Shown here in pieces: positions 16,998-26,531 of a stretch of DNA of 64,000 nt; the stretch's first letter is position 1; each line of letters opens with the position of its first letter. Position numbers and translations under genes: made by a program. A model generated the notes under the pieces. It was not told the origin of the DNA. It saw only the letters and a list, made by a program, of their open reading frames with translations, and searched no databases. This DNA is from Sphingomonas sp. YR710 (GTDB lineage Bacteria; Pseudomonadota; Alphaproteobacteria; Sphingomonadales; Sphingomonadaceae): assembly GCF_900101455.1 (NCBI RefSeq), contig NZ_FMZJ01000007.1, positions 62,001 through 126,000 of the forward strand, in the 5' to 3' direction.

Positions 16998-17930
16998 TCA
17001 GCGATCGGTATGCCCGGGGGCCGGAAAGCTCAGATAAGCGAGCCGGCGAACCTCGCGCCGCCCGCGCACCACCGTGTCGAGGATCAGCCCGCAAAAGCCG
17101 TTGAGCACCGCCATGATCATCAGGCCGGTCGACAGCAAGGCGGTCGGCAGGCGCGGCACGAGGCCGGTCTGCCAATAAGTGATGCCGAGCGGGATCGACA
17201 GGATGATCGCCAGCAGGGCGAGCGCGACACCGATCGCGCCGAAGAACAGAACCGGCCTTTCGAGCCGGAACAGCGTTCCGATCGTCCGCAATATCCGCCA
17301 GCCATCGCGATAGGTGGACAATTTGGAGACCGATCCCTCGGGCCGCGCGCCATAGGCCGTCACCAGCTCGCTGACCGGCATCTGCAGCTCCAGCGCATGG
17401 ACGCTGATTTCGGTTTCGATTTCGAAACCTTCGGACAGAACCGGAAAGCTCTTCACGAACCGGCGTGAAAAGACCCGATAGCCCGACAATATATCGGAGA
17501 AGCTGGTGCCGAACAGGCGCGCCAATATGCCCGTCAGCATCGCATTACCGAACCGGTGGCCGCGCCGATAGGCTTCCTCAACTTCGGAGCGGCGCGCGCC
17601 GACCACCATATCGAGCCGTTCATCGAGCATCATGCGGATCATCTCCGGCGCCGCGGCGGCATCATAGGTCGCATCGCCATCGGCCATCACATAGATGTCG
17701 GCTTCGACATCCGAAAACATCCGGCGCACGACATGGCCCTTACCCTGCATCCGCTCGGTCCGCACGATGGCACCAGCCGCCCGTGCAACCTCCACCGTGC
17801 GATCCCGGCTATTGTTGTCGAACACATATATGCGAGCGTCGGGCAACGCCGCGGCGAAGCCCTTTATGGTCGCGGCGATCGCCGCCTCTTCATTGTAACA
17901 GGGGAGGATGACCGCGATATCTGGCTGCAT
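16998..17930 (-). CDS. GT2 glycosyltransferase with C-terminal membrane helices
   Basis: 310 residues from the ATG at 17930. The GT-A fold begins I-A-V-I-L-P-C-Y-N-E-E, with D-N-N-S-R-D-R-T and the metal-binding D-G-D in M-A-D-G-D-A-T-Y. Two hydrophobic helices near the C-terminus (about 232-255 and 265-290) anchor it, as in dolichyl-phosphate-mannose synthase and ArnC/GtrB-like enzymes that charge polyprenyl phosphate with a sugar. The product would be used on the outer face of the membrane, and the divergent polytopic protein at 18093 is a candidate user. Substrate identity is not readable. Confidence 0.85.
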   Translation of the reverse strand: MQPDIAVILPCYNEEAAIAATIKGFAAALPDARIYVFDNNSRDRTVEVARAAGAIVRTERMQGKGHVVRRMFSDVEADIYVMADGDATYDAAAAPEMIRMMLDERLDMVVGARRSEVEEAYRRGHRFGNAMLTGILARLFGTSFSDILSGYRVFSRRFVKSFPVLSEGFEIETEISVHALELQMPVSELVTAYGARPEGSVSKLSTYRDGWRILRTIGTLFRLERPVLFFGAIGVALALLAIILSIPLGITYWQTGLVPRLPTALLSTGLMIMAVLNGFCGLILDTVVRGRREVRRLAYLSFPAPGHTDR

Positions 17931-18092
17931 AGGGCCGGTGATAACCAGCCAGCGCATATCTGTCATCACCGGAGATGACGATCATTAATCCGCGCTTCGT
18001 AAAACGATCGGCAATCGCCTATCAATCATATGGGCAGCCCTAATGTCCGTGATTCGGAGCCCTCATATTCTGCAATGTTTCGAATGGACGGG

Positions 18093-19574
18093 ATGAAGAT
18101 CAGGCTGCTTTCCATATTGCTGCTGAGCATCGTGCTGCTGCTGCCCGCCCTGCGCAACGGCCAGCCGTTCATGATGAGCGATACCACAACCTATGTGCGC
18201 GGCGCCGATGCGGCGATCTACAAGCTAACCGGCATCCGGACGATGTGGACCGGCACCTTCCTAGAGCGTTACGAGCATGCCGAGCCGACGGCGCCATCTT
18301 CATCGACCGACCATCAGCCGCGCGATGCGGCCGACCTGCCTGTGACCATCAATGGGCGATCGGTCTATTACGGCATGCTGCTCTATCTCTCCTGCCTGTT
18401 CGGCAATTTCTGGGGCGCAGCGATCGTCCAGATCGTGCTGACGGCAACGGCAATCACGCTTGGCGTCGAGCAGATTTCACGGGCACTGGGAAAAGCCCCG
18501 CCCAGTATCGGAACGGTGCTGGTGATGGCCGTCGTGATCGGGCTTGGCCCCGCCGGCTATTTCGCCGGCTACATGATGCCCGACATCTTTCTGCCGCTGG
18601 CCGTGATAGCCTTTTGCCAGCTCGGCCTGCTGTGGCGCGTGCTGACCCGGAAAGAGCGGGGATTCTGGCTTGGCTTGTTGACCGCTGCCCTGCTGTTCCA
18701 CGCGCTGCATGTCGTGATCATCGCGTCGGGATTTGCCGCGCTCCTGCTACGATCGGGACGTTCGCCCGAAGCAGACGGTCGATCGCGCCTGATCGCGATT
18801 CTCGCGACCTTGCTGTTGGCGCTGTCAGGACAGGCCATTTTTCACCTGGCGGTGCGCGAAGCCACCGGCGCCGGCCCGGTCGACGTGCCGTTTCTTACCG
18901 CGCGGCTCACGGCGGACGGCCCGGGCGAAGGCTATCTGAGGACGCATTGCCCAGCCGCCGGGTTGCGGCTGTGCAACTATCTGCACCGGCTGCCGATGGA
19001 CAGCGACACCTTCCTGTGGAACCACGATCCGAATACCGGCATCTTCTCGGCGGTGCCACCGCGCGATCGACGCGCGATTGCCGCCGAACAATTCGCATTC
19101 GTCGCCGGCGTTGCCGTCGATCGGCCAATGGCACTTGCGAAATCGACGGTGGTTTCGATCGGTCGGCAGATCGCAAAATGGCGGCTGGCCGAATTCAATT
19201 ATGGCCAGCGCCAACGCGAGACGTTCGACGCGAAATTGCCGGCCCCCATCATCGCATCGACATCGGCATCGGCCGCCTACCGGCAAGCCATGCCGGTGCG
19301 TTTCACCGAAATCGCGACACCGGTCCTCGCGCTGGTGGCGCTGGCGGCGATCGTGCTTTTCGCGCGATCGCCGATCGAGCGCAGGACGATCCTGCCCTAT
19401 CTGGCATTCGCCATCGGCGCGCTGCTGCTCAATGCCATCATCTGCGGTGCCATATCGACACCGCACGACCGCTATCAGATGCGGCTGATCTGGATTTTGC
19501 CTTTCCTGGCGGTGGCATTACGACCCGATCTGGGCATGCGATCGGGGCGTCTCATCCGAATTACAACAGCCTGA
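18093..19574 (+). CDS. Polytopic membrane protein, possibly GT-C-like, unknown
   Basis: 493 residues from the ATG at 18093 (in-frame ATGs at 18075 and 18084 are alternatives). It has a first membrane helix (IRLLSILLLSIVLLLPAL), then a loop with acidic M-S-D-T-T-T-Y-V-R-G-A-D, many further helices, and a C-terminal pair (LPYLAFAIGALLLNAIICGAI). One helix followed by an acidic periplasmic loop is the GT-C glycosyltransferase topology, and its divergence from a polyprenyl-phosphate-type GT2 supports that, but no diagnostic motif is seen. It ends 14 bases before mazG and may be co-transcribed with it. Confidence 0.6.
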   Translation: MKIRLLSILLLSIVLLLPALRNGQPFMMSDTTTYVRGADAAIYKLTGIRTMWTGTFLERYEHAEPTAPSSSTDHQPRDAADLPVTINGRSVYYGMLLYLSCLFGNFWGAAIVQIVLTATAITLGVEQISRALGKAPPSIGTVLVMAVVIGLGPAGYFAGYMMPDIFLPLAVIAFCQLGLLWRVLTRKERGFWLGLLTAALLFHALHVVIIASGFAALLLRSGRSPEADGRSRLIAILATLLLALSGQAIFHLAVREATGAGPVDVPFLTARLTADGPGEGYLRTHCPAAGLRLCNYLHRLPMDSDTFLWNHDPNTGIFSAVPPRDRRAIAAEQFAFVAGVAVDRPMALAKSTVVSIGRQIAKWRLAEFNYGQRQRETFDAKLPAPIIASTSASAAYRQAMPVRFTEIATPVLALVALAAIVLFARSPIERRTILPYLAFAIGALLLNAIICGAISTPHDRYQMRLIWILPFLAVALRPDLGMRSGRLIRITTA

Positions 19575-19587
19575 AAGGACATCGGAC

Positions 19588-20325
19588 ATGATCGAGCCAC
19601 TTCGCGATATCATGGCGCGCCTGCGCGATCCCGAAAATGGCTGCCCGTGGGACAAGGTTCAGGATTTCCGATCGATCGCGCCTTATACGATCGAAGAGGC
19701 TTATGAAGTCGCCGATGCGATCGCACGCGACGATATGGCCGCGCTCAAGGACGAACTCGGCGACCTGCAGCTGCAGGTCGTCTATCACGCTCGCATGGCC
19801 GAAGAGATCGGCGCGTTCGCCCTCGGCGACGTGATCGACATGATCTGTGCGAAGATGGTGCGCCGCCACCCCCATGTTTTCGGCGACGGCGAATCCCCGG
19901 GCTGGGAAGAGATCAAGGCCGCCGAACGCAGCGCCCATGACGACGATAGCGCGCTTGCGGGTGTTGCGCTCGCCCTCCCCGCGCTGCTGCGCGCCGAGAA
20001 GATCCAGAAGCGGGCGGCCCGTACCGGCTTCGACTGGCCCGACGATCGCGGTGCGCGCGCGAAGATCGACGAGGAAATAGCCGAAGTCCTGGAGGCCCGT
20101 TCACCGGAAGATCAGGCCGAAGAGATTGGCGATCTTCTGTTCGCGGTCGTCAACTGGGCGCGCCACCTGAAGATCGATCCCGAGGCCGCGCTGCGCGGCG
20201 CCAACGCCAAATTCGAGGCGCGCTTCCGCGCGATGGAGGGCATGGCCGGCGATGCCTTCGCAGGCCTGACGCTCGACGAGAAAGAGGCGCTGTGGCAACG
20301 GGCGAAGCGCGAAAGCAAGAATTGA
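19588..20325 (+). CDS. mazG: Nucleoside triphosphate pyrophosphohydrolase MazG
   Basis: 245 residues, close to the usual two-domain MazG. The opening L-R-D-P-E-N-G-C-P-W-D-K and the E-E-A-Y-E-V-A-D-A-I metal-binding helix (E-x-x-E partner in D-E-L-G-D-L) are hallmarks; a second MazG domain follows, ending with E-I-G-D-L-L-F-A-V-V-N-W-A-R. The enzyme hydrolyses NTPs to NMP and pyrophosphate, cleaning the nucleotide pool and moderating stress responses. Confidence 0.95.
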   Translation: MIEPLRDIMARLRDPENGCPWDKVQDFRSIAPYTIEEAYEVADAIARDDMAALKDELGDLQLQVVYHARMAEEIGAFALGDVIDMICAKMVRRHPHVFGDGESPGWEEIKAAERSAHDDDSALAGVALALPALLRAEKIQKRAARTGFDWPDDRGARAKIDEEIAEVLEARSPEDQAEEIGDLLFAVVNWARHLKIDPEAALRGANAKFEARFRAMEGMAGDAFAGLTLDEKEALWQRAKRESKN

Positions 20326-20370
20326 AGGCTTCACATTCTCCCTTCAATCGAGGGGGAAAAGGCAATCACC

Positions 20371-20790
20371 TCAGCCGGCGACCCGTTTCCCCATGCTCAG
20401 AACGTCATCGAAGCCGTAGCCGATATTCTCATAAAAGCGGGTGACCGCGCGGTTTGCCATGCGGACCTGCAGATTGATCTTGGTGCATCCCATTTCCCGA
20501 AGGCGGGTTTCGGCGGCTTCGACCAGCGCGGCACCGATGCCACTGCCGCGGTGGGATCCCCGCACCGCCACATAATTGAGCCAGCCACGGTGCCCGTCAT
20601 AGCCGGCCATGATCGTGCCAATGACTTCGCCGCCATCAACCGCGACCAGAAACAGGTCGGGCTGGACAGCCTGCTTCTGCCTTATGGCGACCTCCGCGCG
20701 GTTCCACGGAGAATCATTGGGAAATGCTTCCTCCCACACCGCCTTCACGCCGACAAAATGGCTGTCGCGATAGACTTGGATGTCCACCAT
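20371..20790 (-). CDS. GNAT-family N-acetyltransferase (YpeA-like)
   Basis: 139 residues. The acetyl-CoA loop is R-G-S-G-I-G-A-A-L-V, following the V-A-V-R-G-S-H strand, and the C-terminal Y-E-N-I-G-Y-G matches the end of the GNAT fold. The order and length resemble E. coli YpeA, whose substrate is not known. It faces mazG convergently with a 45-base gap and lies downstream of hflX on the same strand with its own gap. Confidence 0.8.
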   Translation of the reverse strand: MVDIQVYRDSHFVGVKAVWEEAFPNDSPWNRAEVAIRQKQAVQPDLFLVAVDGGEVIGTIMAGYDGHRGWLNYVAVRGSHRGSGIGAALVEAAETRLREMGCTKINLQVRMANRAVTRFYENIGYGFDDVLSMGKRVAG

Positions 20791-20865
20791 AGGCCCTCCT
20801 ACGGAATGAATATGACGCAGCGCGCATCCGTTGCAAAGTAAGACCGAGAGGGGAGAAGTACGTCG

Positions 20866-22185
20866 TCAGCCCCGTGAATCGAAACGGTCCATATCCGTAT
20901 CCGACAGCCTGACCTCGACGATCATGCGATCGCCCTCGACTTCCTGCCCCAGCACTTCGCCATGGGCATGCAACCAGGCCATGCCGGCTCCGTTTGCAAG
21001 ATCCACCGACAGCGTCCGCACCCTTTTGCCTCCGCTCAGCCGATCGGAGACGATCCGCCGCAGGGCATCCACGCCTTCGCCCGACAAGGCCGAGAGCAGC
21101 ACGACATCATCGCGGCGTGCCGCCTCGCCCTCGACGCGAACGCGTTCATCTGGTCCGAGCCTGTCGACCTTGTTCCACACTTCGAGGATCGGCGCGCCCT
21201 CGCCCGCCAGCACTTCGGGCGCCTTGGGTCCGACGCCGATCTCGCCCAGCACATCGAGAACGTCGGCGGCCTGCGCGTCGCTGTCGGGGTGGGCGATGTC
21301 GCGGACATGGACAATCAGGTCGGCACCCGTCACTTCTTCGAGCGTTGCCCGAAACGCCGCCACCAGCTGTGTGGGAAGATCGGAAACGAAGCCCACCGTG
21401 TCGGACAGGATCGCCTTGTCGATACCGGGCAGCGTGATCTGCCGCATCGTCGGATCAAGCGTCGCGAACAACAGATCCTCAGCCATCACCGCCGCACCCG
21501 TCATCCGGTTGAACAGGGTCGATTTGCCGGCATTGGTATAGCCGACCAACGCGATGACCGGCCAGGGCGCACGCTGGCGCCGGGCGCGGTGCAGGCCACG
21601 CGTGCGGCGGACCTGCTCGAGCTCGCGGCGCAGCTTTGCCATGCGATCACGGATCAGCCGGCGATCCGCCTCGATCTGCGTTTCGCCGGGGCCCCCGAGG
21701 AAGCCGAAGCCGCCGCGCTGCCGCTCAAGATGGGTCCAGCTGCGGACCAGGCGCCCCGCCTGATAATCGAGATGCGCAAGCTCGACCTGCAGCCGCCCTT
21801 CGGCGGTCGCCGCCCGCTCGCCAAAAATTTCGAGGATCAGACCGGTCCGATCAATCACCTTGGCGTTGACCGACTTTTCAAGATTGCGTTGCTGGATCGG
21901 CGTGAGCGCACCATCGACGATCAGCAATTCGGCCTCGGCCATGCGCGCAGCCGTGGCGATCTGTTCGACCTGCCCCGATCCGAACAAGGTCGCCGGTTTG
22001 GGATCGCGGACGCGGAACGACAGCCGCTCAACGACATCGACCCCGATCGCGGCCGCCAGACCGGCGGCCTCGTCCAGGCGCGATTCGGCGCTGCGCTGGC
22101 TATCGCCCGCACGTTCGGGGAGAGCCACCAGCGCCCGTGCGCCGCGGCTCAACCCCTCATCGTCCTCGCGATCAAAAACGCTCAA
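20866..22185 (-). CDS. hflX: Ribosome-associated GTPase HflX
   Basis: 439 residues. The N-terminal HflX domain (about 40-200, with the long helix up to E-T-Q-I-E-A-D-R-R) precedes the G domain, whose P-loop is [13 protein letters not shown] and G3 D-T-V-G-F. HflX splits stalled or heat-damaged ribosomes. The start ATG overlaps the hfq stop by four bases (ATGA), giving the conserved hfq-hflX translational coupling. Confidence 0.95.
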   Translation of the reverse strand: MSVFDREDDEGLSRGARALVALPERAGDSQRSAESRLDEAAGLAAAIGVDVVERLSFRVRDPKPATLFGSGQVEQIATAARMAEAELLIVDGALTPIQQRNLEKSVNAKVIDRTGLILEIFGERAATAEGRLQVELAHLDYQAGRLVRSWTHLERQRGGFGFLGGPGETQIEADRRLIRDRMAKLRRELEQVRRTRGLHRARRQRAPWPVIALVGYTNAGKSTLFNRMTGAAVMAEDLLFATLDPTMRQITLPGIDKAILSDTVGFVSDLPTQLVAAFRATLEEVTGADLIVHVRDIAHPDSDAQAADVLDVLGEIGVGPKAPEVLAGEGAPILEVWNKVDRLGPDERVRVEGEAARRDDVVLLSALSGEGVDALRRIVSDRLSGGKRVRTLSVDLANGAGMAWLHAHGEVLGQEVEGDRMIVEVRLSDTDMDRFDSRG

Positions 22186-22676
22186 TCGTCGTCCGTGTCG
22201 TCGTCGTCACCGTCGATTTCGGCGAGATTCAGCGGATGCGCCGGCTGAACGGTGGAGATCGCATGCTTGTAAACGAGCTGCGACAGTCCATCGCGGCGCA
22301 ACAGCATGCAGAACAGATCATAAGCCGCGATTTCGCCCTGAAGCATCACGCCATTGACCAGGAACATTGTCACCGGTTCACGCGTGCGCCGCACCGCCGA
22401 TAGGAAAACATCCTGCAAAAGATGCGATTTGCGATCCTCGAAGGTCTTTTCGATATCCGAAAGGTCCACCGGGTGCGCGGGCATTACCGTTGAGATCGCA
22501 TGCTTGTAGATCAGCTGCGATTGTCCATCGCGGCGCAACAGCACCGAGAAGTTATCGAACCAGGTGATGATCCCCTGGAGCTTCACGCCCTTCACGAGGA
22601 ACATCGTGACGGGGGTTTTGGTCTTGCGGACCGAGTTCAGGAAAATATCCTGCAAGTTATTGACCTTATCGGCCAT
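22182..22676 (-). CDS. hfq: Hfq with two tandem Hfq domains
   Basis: 164 residues instead of the usual 70-100. Two complete Sm-like Hfq domains follow each other. Domain 1 (about 1-73) has [20 protein letters not shown] and the Sm2 motif Y-K-H-A-I-S-T-V. Domain 2 (about 84-150) has [20 protein letters not shown] and Y-K-H-A-I-S-T-V again. A short acidic tail (D-D-D-D-T-D-D-D) ends the protein. The copies differ at many positions, so this is not a recent duplication. A ring would need three such chains for six domains. Hfq chaperones small RNA-mRNA pairing. It lies downstream of ntrX and overlaps hflX. Confidence 0.95.
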   Translation of the reverse strand: MADKVNNLQDIFLNSVRKTKTPVTMFLVKGVKLQGIITWFDNFSVLLRRDGQSQLIYKHAISTVMPAHPVDLSDIEKTFEDRKSHLLQDVFLSAVRRTREPVTMFLVNGVMLQGEIAAYDLFCMLLRRDGLSQLVYKHAISTVQPAHPLNLAEIDGDDDDTDDD

Positions 22677-22811
22677 TTGCCGGTCTCCGGTCTTGGCGGA
22701 TCATAGCCCGCTATTGCGCCGTTGCATGGCATCGTGCACCTGCCGCCGGGTGCGGAGGCAGGGGCATCTTATCGCCTGCAAATCGATCCGTCCATCTCGC
22801 AGACGCAGCAT

Positions 22812-24200
22812 TTATTCGGAATCATCATCGCGCGGATCGACAAGGCCCAAGGTCTTGAGTTTACGGTGCAAGGCCGACCGCTCCATGCCGATGAACGAGG
22901 CCGTACGCGAAATATTCCCCGAAAAGCGCCGTATTTGGACGCGCAGATATTCGCGTTCGAAATTTTCGCGTGCCTCGCGCAATGGCGTGCCCATAATCGA
23001 TCGCGCGGCTTCGCCAGGCGACATCCGCACCTGATCGCTCAAGATCTCGGCCGGCAGCATATCGAGTTCGATCCGACCGATGCGATCGCCCGGCGCCAAT
23101 ATGATCGTCCGTTCGACGATATTGCGAAGTTGCCGGACATTGCCCGGCCAGTCGAATGCCTGAAGCACACCCACAGCATCCTCCGTGACCTGCGGCGTCG
23201 GCACCCGGCGCTCGGACGCAAAGCGCGCGACAAAATGATCGATCAGGGCCGGGATATCCTCGCGCCGCTCGTTCAATGCCGGGATATGAACCGGGACAAC
23301 ATTCAGCCGATAATAGAGATCCTCCCGGAAGCGACCGGCGGCAATCTCCTCGGCCAGGTTGCGCGACGTTGCCGAGACGACCCGAACATCGACTTTGACG
23401 ATCCGCTGTCCGCCGACCCGGTTGAACGCCTGCTCAGTCAGCACGCGCAGGATCTTTGCCTGCGTGGTCATCGGCATATCCGCGATCTCGTCGAGAAAAA
23501 GGGTGCCGCCGTGCGCGCGTTCAAGCAAACCCGATCGGATCAGCTCGCCATTTTCTTCAAGGCCGAACAATTCCTCCTCGACCCGTTCAGGCTCCATCCG
23601 CGCGCTGCTGACGATAATGAAGGGCGCCTGTGCCCGGTGGCTCCACAGATGAAGCAATCGCGCCGCAACCTCTTTGCCCACGCCCGCAGGGCCGCTGATG
23701 AGGACACGGCTGCCGGTCGCCGCGACTCGCTTCAAGGTCGCACGAATCGTATTGATCGCCGCCGAATTGCCGGTAAGTTCATCCTCCTGCCCGATCTGGG
23801 CCCGCAGCGTCGCATTTTCGCGGCGCAGCCGCTCGGTCTCGGTGGCACGCCCGACGAGCATGAGCAGACGTTCGGCCTCGAATGGCTTTTCGATGAAATC
23901 GGTGGCCCCCCGCCGGATCGCGGCGACCGCCGTATCGAGATTGCCGTGCCCCGAGATCATCAGCACCGGCAGCGTTGAATCCCGGCGTTTGATTTCGTCG
24001 AGCAAATCGAGCCCGTCGAGCCGCGACCCTTGCAGCCAGACATCGAGCAGCACAAGCGAAGGCCGCCGCTCGTCAATCGCCGCCAGTGCCGCGTCGCTGT
24101 TCGCCGCGGTCCGCGCGGCATAACCGTCATCCTCCAGCACACCGGCGACTAGATCGCGGATATCTTCCTCATCATCGACGATCAAAATCTCAAGCGCCAT
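22812..24200 (-). CDS. ntrX: Response regulator NtrX
   Basis: 462 residues: receiver (D-D-E-E-D, phospho-acceptor Asp in L-L-D-V-W-L), AAA+ domain with G-P-A-G-V-G-K-E as Walker A, and a Fis-type HTH (N-I-S-R-T-A-S-F-I-G-M-E-R-S-A-L-H-R-K). Where sigma-54 activators carry GAFTGA, this protein reads E-L-F-G-L-E-E-N-G-E-L-I-R-S-G, so the loop that contacts sigma-54 is missing. NtrX partners NtrY, here three bases upstream, in control of nitrogen metabolism, respiration and envelope functions in alphaproteobacteria. Confidence 0.95.
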   Translation of the reverse strand: MALEILIVDDEEDIRDLVAGVLEDDGYAARTAANSDAALAAIDERRPSLVLLDVWLQGSRLDGLDLLDEIKRRDSTLPVLMISGHGNLDTAVAAIRRGATDFIEKPFEAERLLMLVGRATETERLRRENATLRAQIGQEDELTGNSAAINTIRATLKRVAATGSRVLISGPAGVGKEVAARLLHLWSHRAQAPFIIVSSARMEPERVEEELFGLEENGELIRSGLLERAHGGTLFLDEIADMPMTTQAKILRVLTEQAFNRVGGQRIVKVDVRVVSATSRNLAEEIAAGRFREDLYYRLNVVPVHIPALNERREDIPALIDHFVARFASERRVPTPQVTEDAVGVLQAFDWPGNVRQLRNIVERTIILAPGDRIGRIELDMLPAEILSDQVRMSPGEAARSIMGTPLREARENFEREYLRVQIRRFSGNISRTASFIGMERSALHRKLKTLGLVDPRDDDSE

Positions 24201-24203
24201 GAT

Positions 24204-26459
24204 CTAGCCGTTCCCACTTCTGTTGAGCGCCGGAAGGCGCGTATCTTCGACCAAATCGTCAGAATCATCTTCATTGCCGGCCAGGCTGCGAAGCGTTTCC
24301 AGGTTGAAATCGAGTTCGACCAAAGTCCCGCCACCGGGCCGATCGCGGAAGGCGATCGCACCGAAATGGTCTTCGACGATCTTGCGGACGATCGCGAGGC
24401 CCAGGCCCGTTCCGCGCGAGCGGGTTGTCATATAGGGTTCGGTAAGCCGCTCGCGTTCGGGTGGTAACCCGGGGCCATTATCCGCCACCACCAGCCGCAA
24501 CCGACCGTCGACAACGCGGATCGTCATCGCAATCACGCCCGGCGCCGACTGACTCCGATTCTCTTCGATCGCCTCGACCGCGTTCTTGACGATATTGGTC
24601 AGCGCCTGGCCGAACTGCCGGCGATCGCACACCATCAACGGATTTTCCTGATCGCTATCCAGGCTGAAGCTGATCGTCGGGTGGGCGACTTCGTGCAGGA
24701 ACATCGCCTGCCGCGCGATATCGACGATCGCCTCTTCGCGGAACGTGGGCTTGGGCATGCGCGCGAACGACGAGAATTCGTCGACGATCCGGCGCATATC
24801 GCCCACCTGGCGGATGATTGTTGCGGTCAGCCGTTCGAATACGGCCGGATCCGAGGTGACTTCCTTGCCATATCGGCGCTGCAGCCGCTCCGCGGCCAGC
24901 TGGATCGGCGTCAGCGGGTTCTTGATCTCGTGCGCGATACGGCGCGCAACGTCTGCCCAGGCCGCACGGCGCTGATCGGCGAGCCGCTGAGTGATGTCAT
25001 CGAAGGTCAGGATATGGCCGGATTCGTCGCTGACGCAGCGGACAGCCAGTGTCTTGGGTTCGCCGTCGACGATAAGCTGCGCCACCATTTCGCGGTTGCC
25101 GCCATCGAGCAGCCGGTCCATCTCCGCCGACACGTCCGCCAAAGCGAGGCCGTCGATCGAGTTCGGCAGCTTCAATATCGCCTTGGCCGAGGTGTTGGCG
25201 AGCGTGATGCAGCGCCGGTCGTCAACCGATATGATGCCTGCAGTCACGCCCGACAGCACCGCCTCCATGAAGGACCGGCGGCTTTCGAGCTGGGTGTTCG
25301 CTTCGATCAACGCCCCCGTCTGCTCGCCCAGCTTGCGCGTCATCCGGTTGAATGCGCTGCCGAGCGAACCGATCTCATCCTGCTTGGGCGATGGCTTCAC
25401 CCGCGCCGACATATCCCCCGCGGCCACCCGCCGCGCAGCGGCCACCAGTTCGTTGACCGGCCGCACCAGGCGATCGGCAACCGTTATAGCCACCCAGATG
25501 GCGATGCCGAGGATCATCAGCGAGACGAACATCAGCGTGATGTTGAACCGAACCTGCAAGGCGCGTGCGCGATCGACCAGAGCGACATAATCGCCAAGCG
25601 CCGATCGCGCACGCGCGGCTTGCGCCAACACCACCGGATCGGATTTGCGTGAAACATAAAGATAGGTCTGGCTGGCCCGATCGATCAGGATCGAGCCTTC
25701 GATGCGGTCGCCAGCCTCGGCCGTGATCCGCGGCTGACCGCCTTGCATGAATTGCAGCGCCGCCAACGGCAGCCGCTTGAGAAGCGGGCGCTTGTCCAGG
25801 TCTGCAAGCGCGATAAGTTGCAGCGATTGATCACGCCCCACGCTGATGATCGCGGCTTCCGACAGGTTGCGGTAGGCAACCTGTCGCGCGAAGAACGGGC
25901 TGAACCGCGGATCATCGATGCTGATGCTGCCAAGCGCGTTGCGGATATCATCGGCCATCGGCACGATTTCGCCATGGACCCGCTCTTTGCCTTCGTTGAC
26001 ATAAGCCTGCGCGACCCGCTCGGCACTGACGAGCACGACGCGCGCCTTGTCCGAAAACCAGAATTCGATGCCGAACTGGAAGAGTAGCGAGGCGAAGATC
26101 ACGACGAGCAATGTCGGAACTGTCGCAATCACCGAGAACAGGCCAACCAGCCGAACGTGCAATCGCGCCCGGCCCCCAAGTTCGGATCGCGCGGCGCGCC
26201 CCTGCGCGATCCGGCGCGCCGCGAGCACCATTAATCCCATGAACGGTACAAGGTTGGCCACCAGCAGCAGGGCGACCAGCTGCGGCGTCAGAAACTGTTC
26301 GGGAGCGCCCTCGCCCGAAATCGCCCGATAGCTGACGATCGCGACCGCCAACGCCAGCAACGGCGTGATCACTTCAAGCCAGGGGATCAGCCGCCTGAGC
26401 CGCCAGGTGACCGCCATCCGCCTCCGGAACCGCTGAACTTTGTACCTGACCGCCATCAT
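24204..26459 (-). CDS. ntrY: Membrane sensor histidine kinase NtrY
   Basis: About 751 residues from the ATG at 26459 (GGAAG five bases upstream; upstream in-frame codons lack a site). Three N-terminal membrane helices, a periplasmic/extracytoplasmic sensing region (about 130-285), a fourth helix (FNITLMFVSLMILGIAIWVAI), HAMP (about 315-370), a PAS domain, the HisKA box [12 protein letters not shown] and an HATPase with D-N-G-P-G-L and G-T-G-L-G-L. It phosphorylates NtrX. The gene lies between ntrC and ntrX on the same strand. Confidence 0.95.
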   Translation of the reverse strand: MMAVRYKVQRFRRRMAVTWRLRRLIPWLEVITPLLALAVAIVSYRAISGEGAPEQFLTPQLVALLLVANLVPFMGLMVLAARRIAQGRAARSELGGRARLHVRLVGLFSVIATVPTLLVVIFASLLFQFGIEFWFSDKARVVLVSAERVAQAYVNEGKERVHGEIVPMADDIRNALGSISIDDPRFSPFFARQVAYRNLSEAAIISVGRDQSLQLIALADLDKRPLLKRLPLAALQFMQGGQPRITAEAGDRIEGSILIDRASQTYLYVSRKSDPVVLAQAARARSALGDYVALVDRARALQVRFNITLMFVSLMILGIAIWVAITVADRLVRPVNELVAAARRVAAGDMSARVKPSPKQDEIGSLGSAFNRMTRKLGEQTGALIEANTQLESRRSFMEAVLSGVTAGIISVDDRRCITLANTSAKAILKLPNSIDGLALADVSAEMDRLLDGGNREMVAQLIVDGEPKTLAVRCVSDESGHILTFDDITQRLADQRRAAWADVARRIAHEIKNPLTPIQLAAERLQRRYGKEVTSDPAVFERLTATIIRQVGDMRRIVDEFSSFARMPKPTFREEAIVDIARQAMFLHEVAHPTISFSLDSDQENPLMVCDRRQFGQALTNIVKNAVEAIEENRSQSAPGVIAMTIRVVDGRLRLVVADNGPGLPPERERLTEPYMTTRSRGTGLGLAIVRKIVEDHFGAIAFRDRPGGGTLVELDFNLETLRSLAGNEDDSDDLVEDTRLPALNRSGNG

Positions 26460-26531
26460 CGTGGCTTCCTTACCACAATAGCGTGACCTCTGGAACACAG
26501 TTGCGGCAGGTGACCTGCCGCCCGGCCAGAC

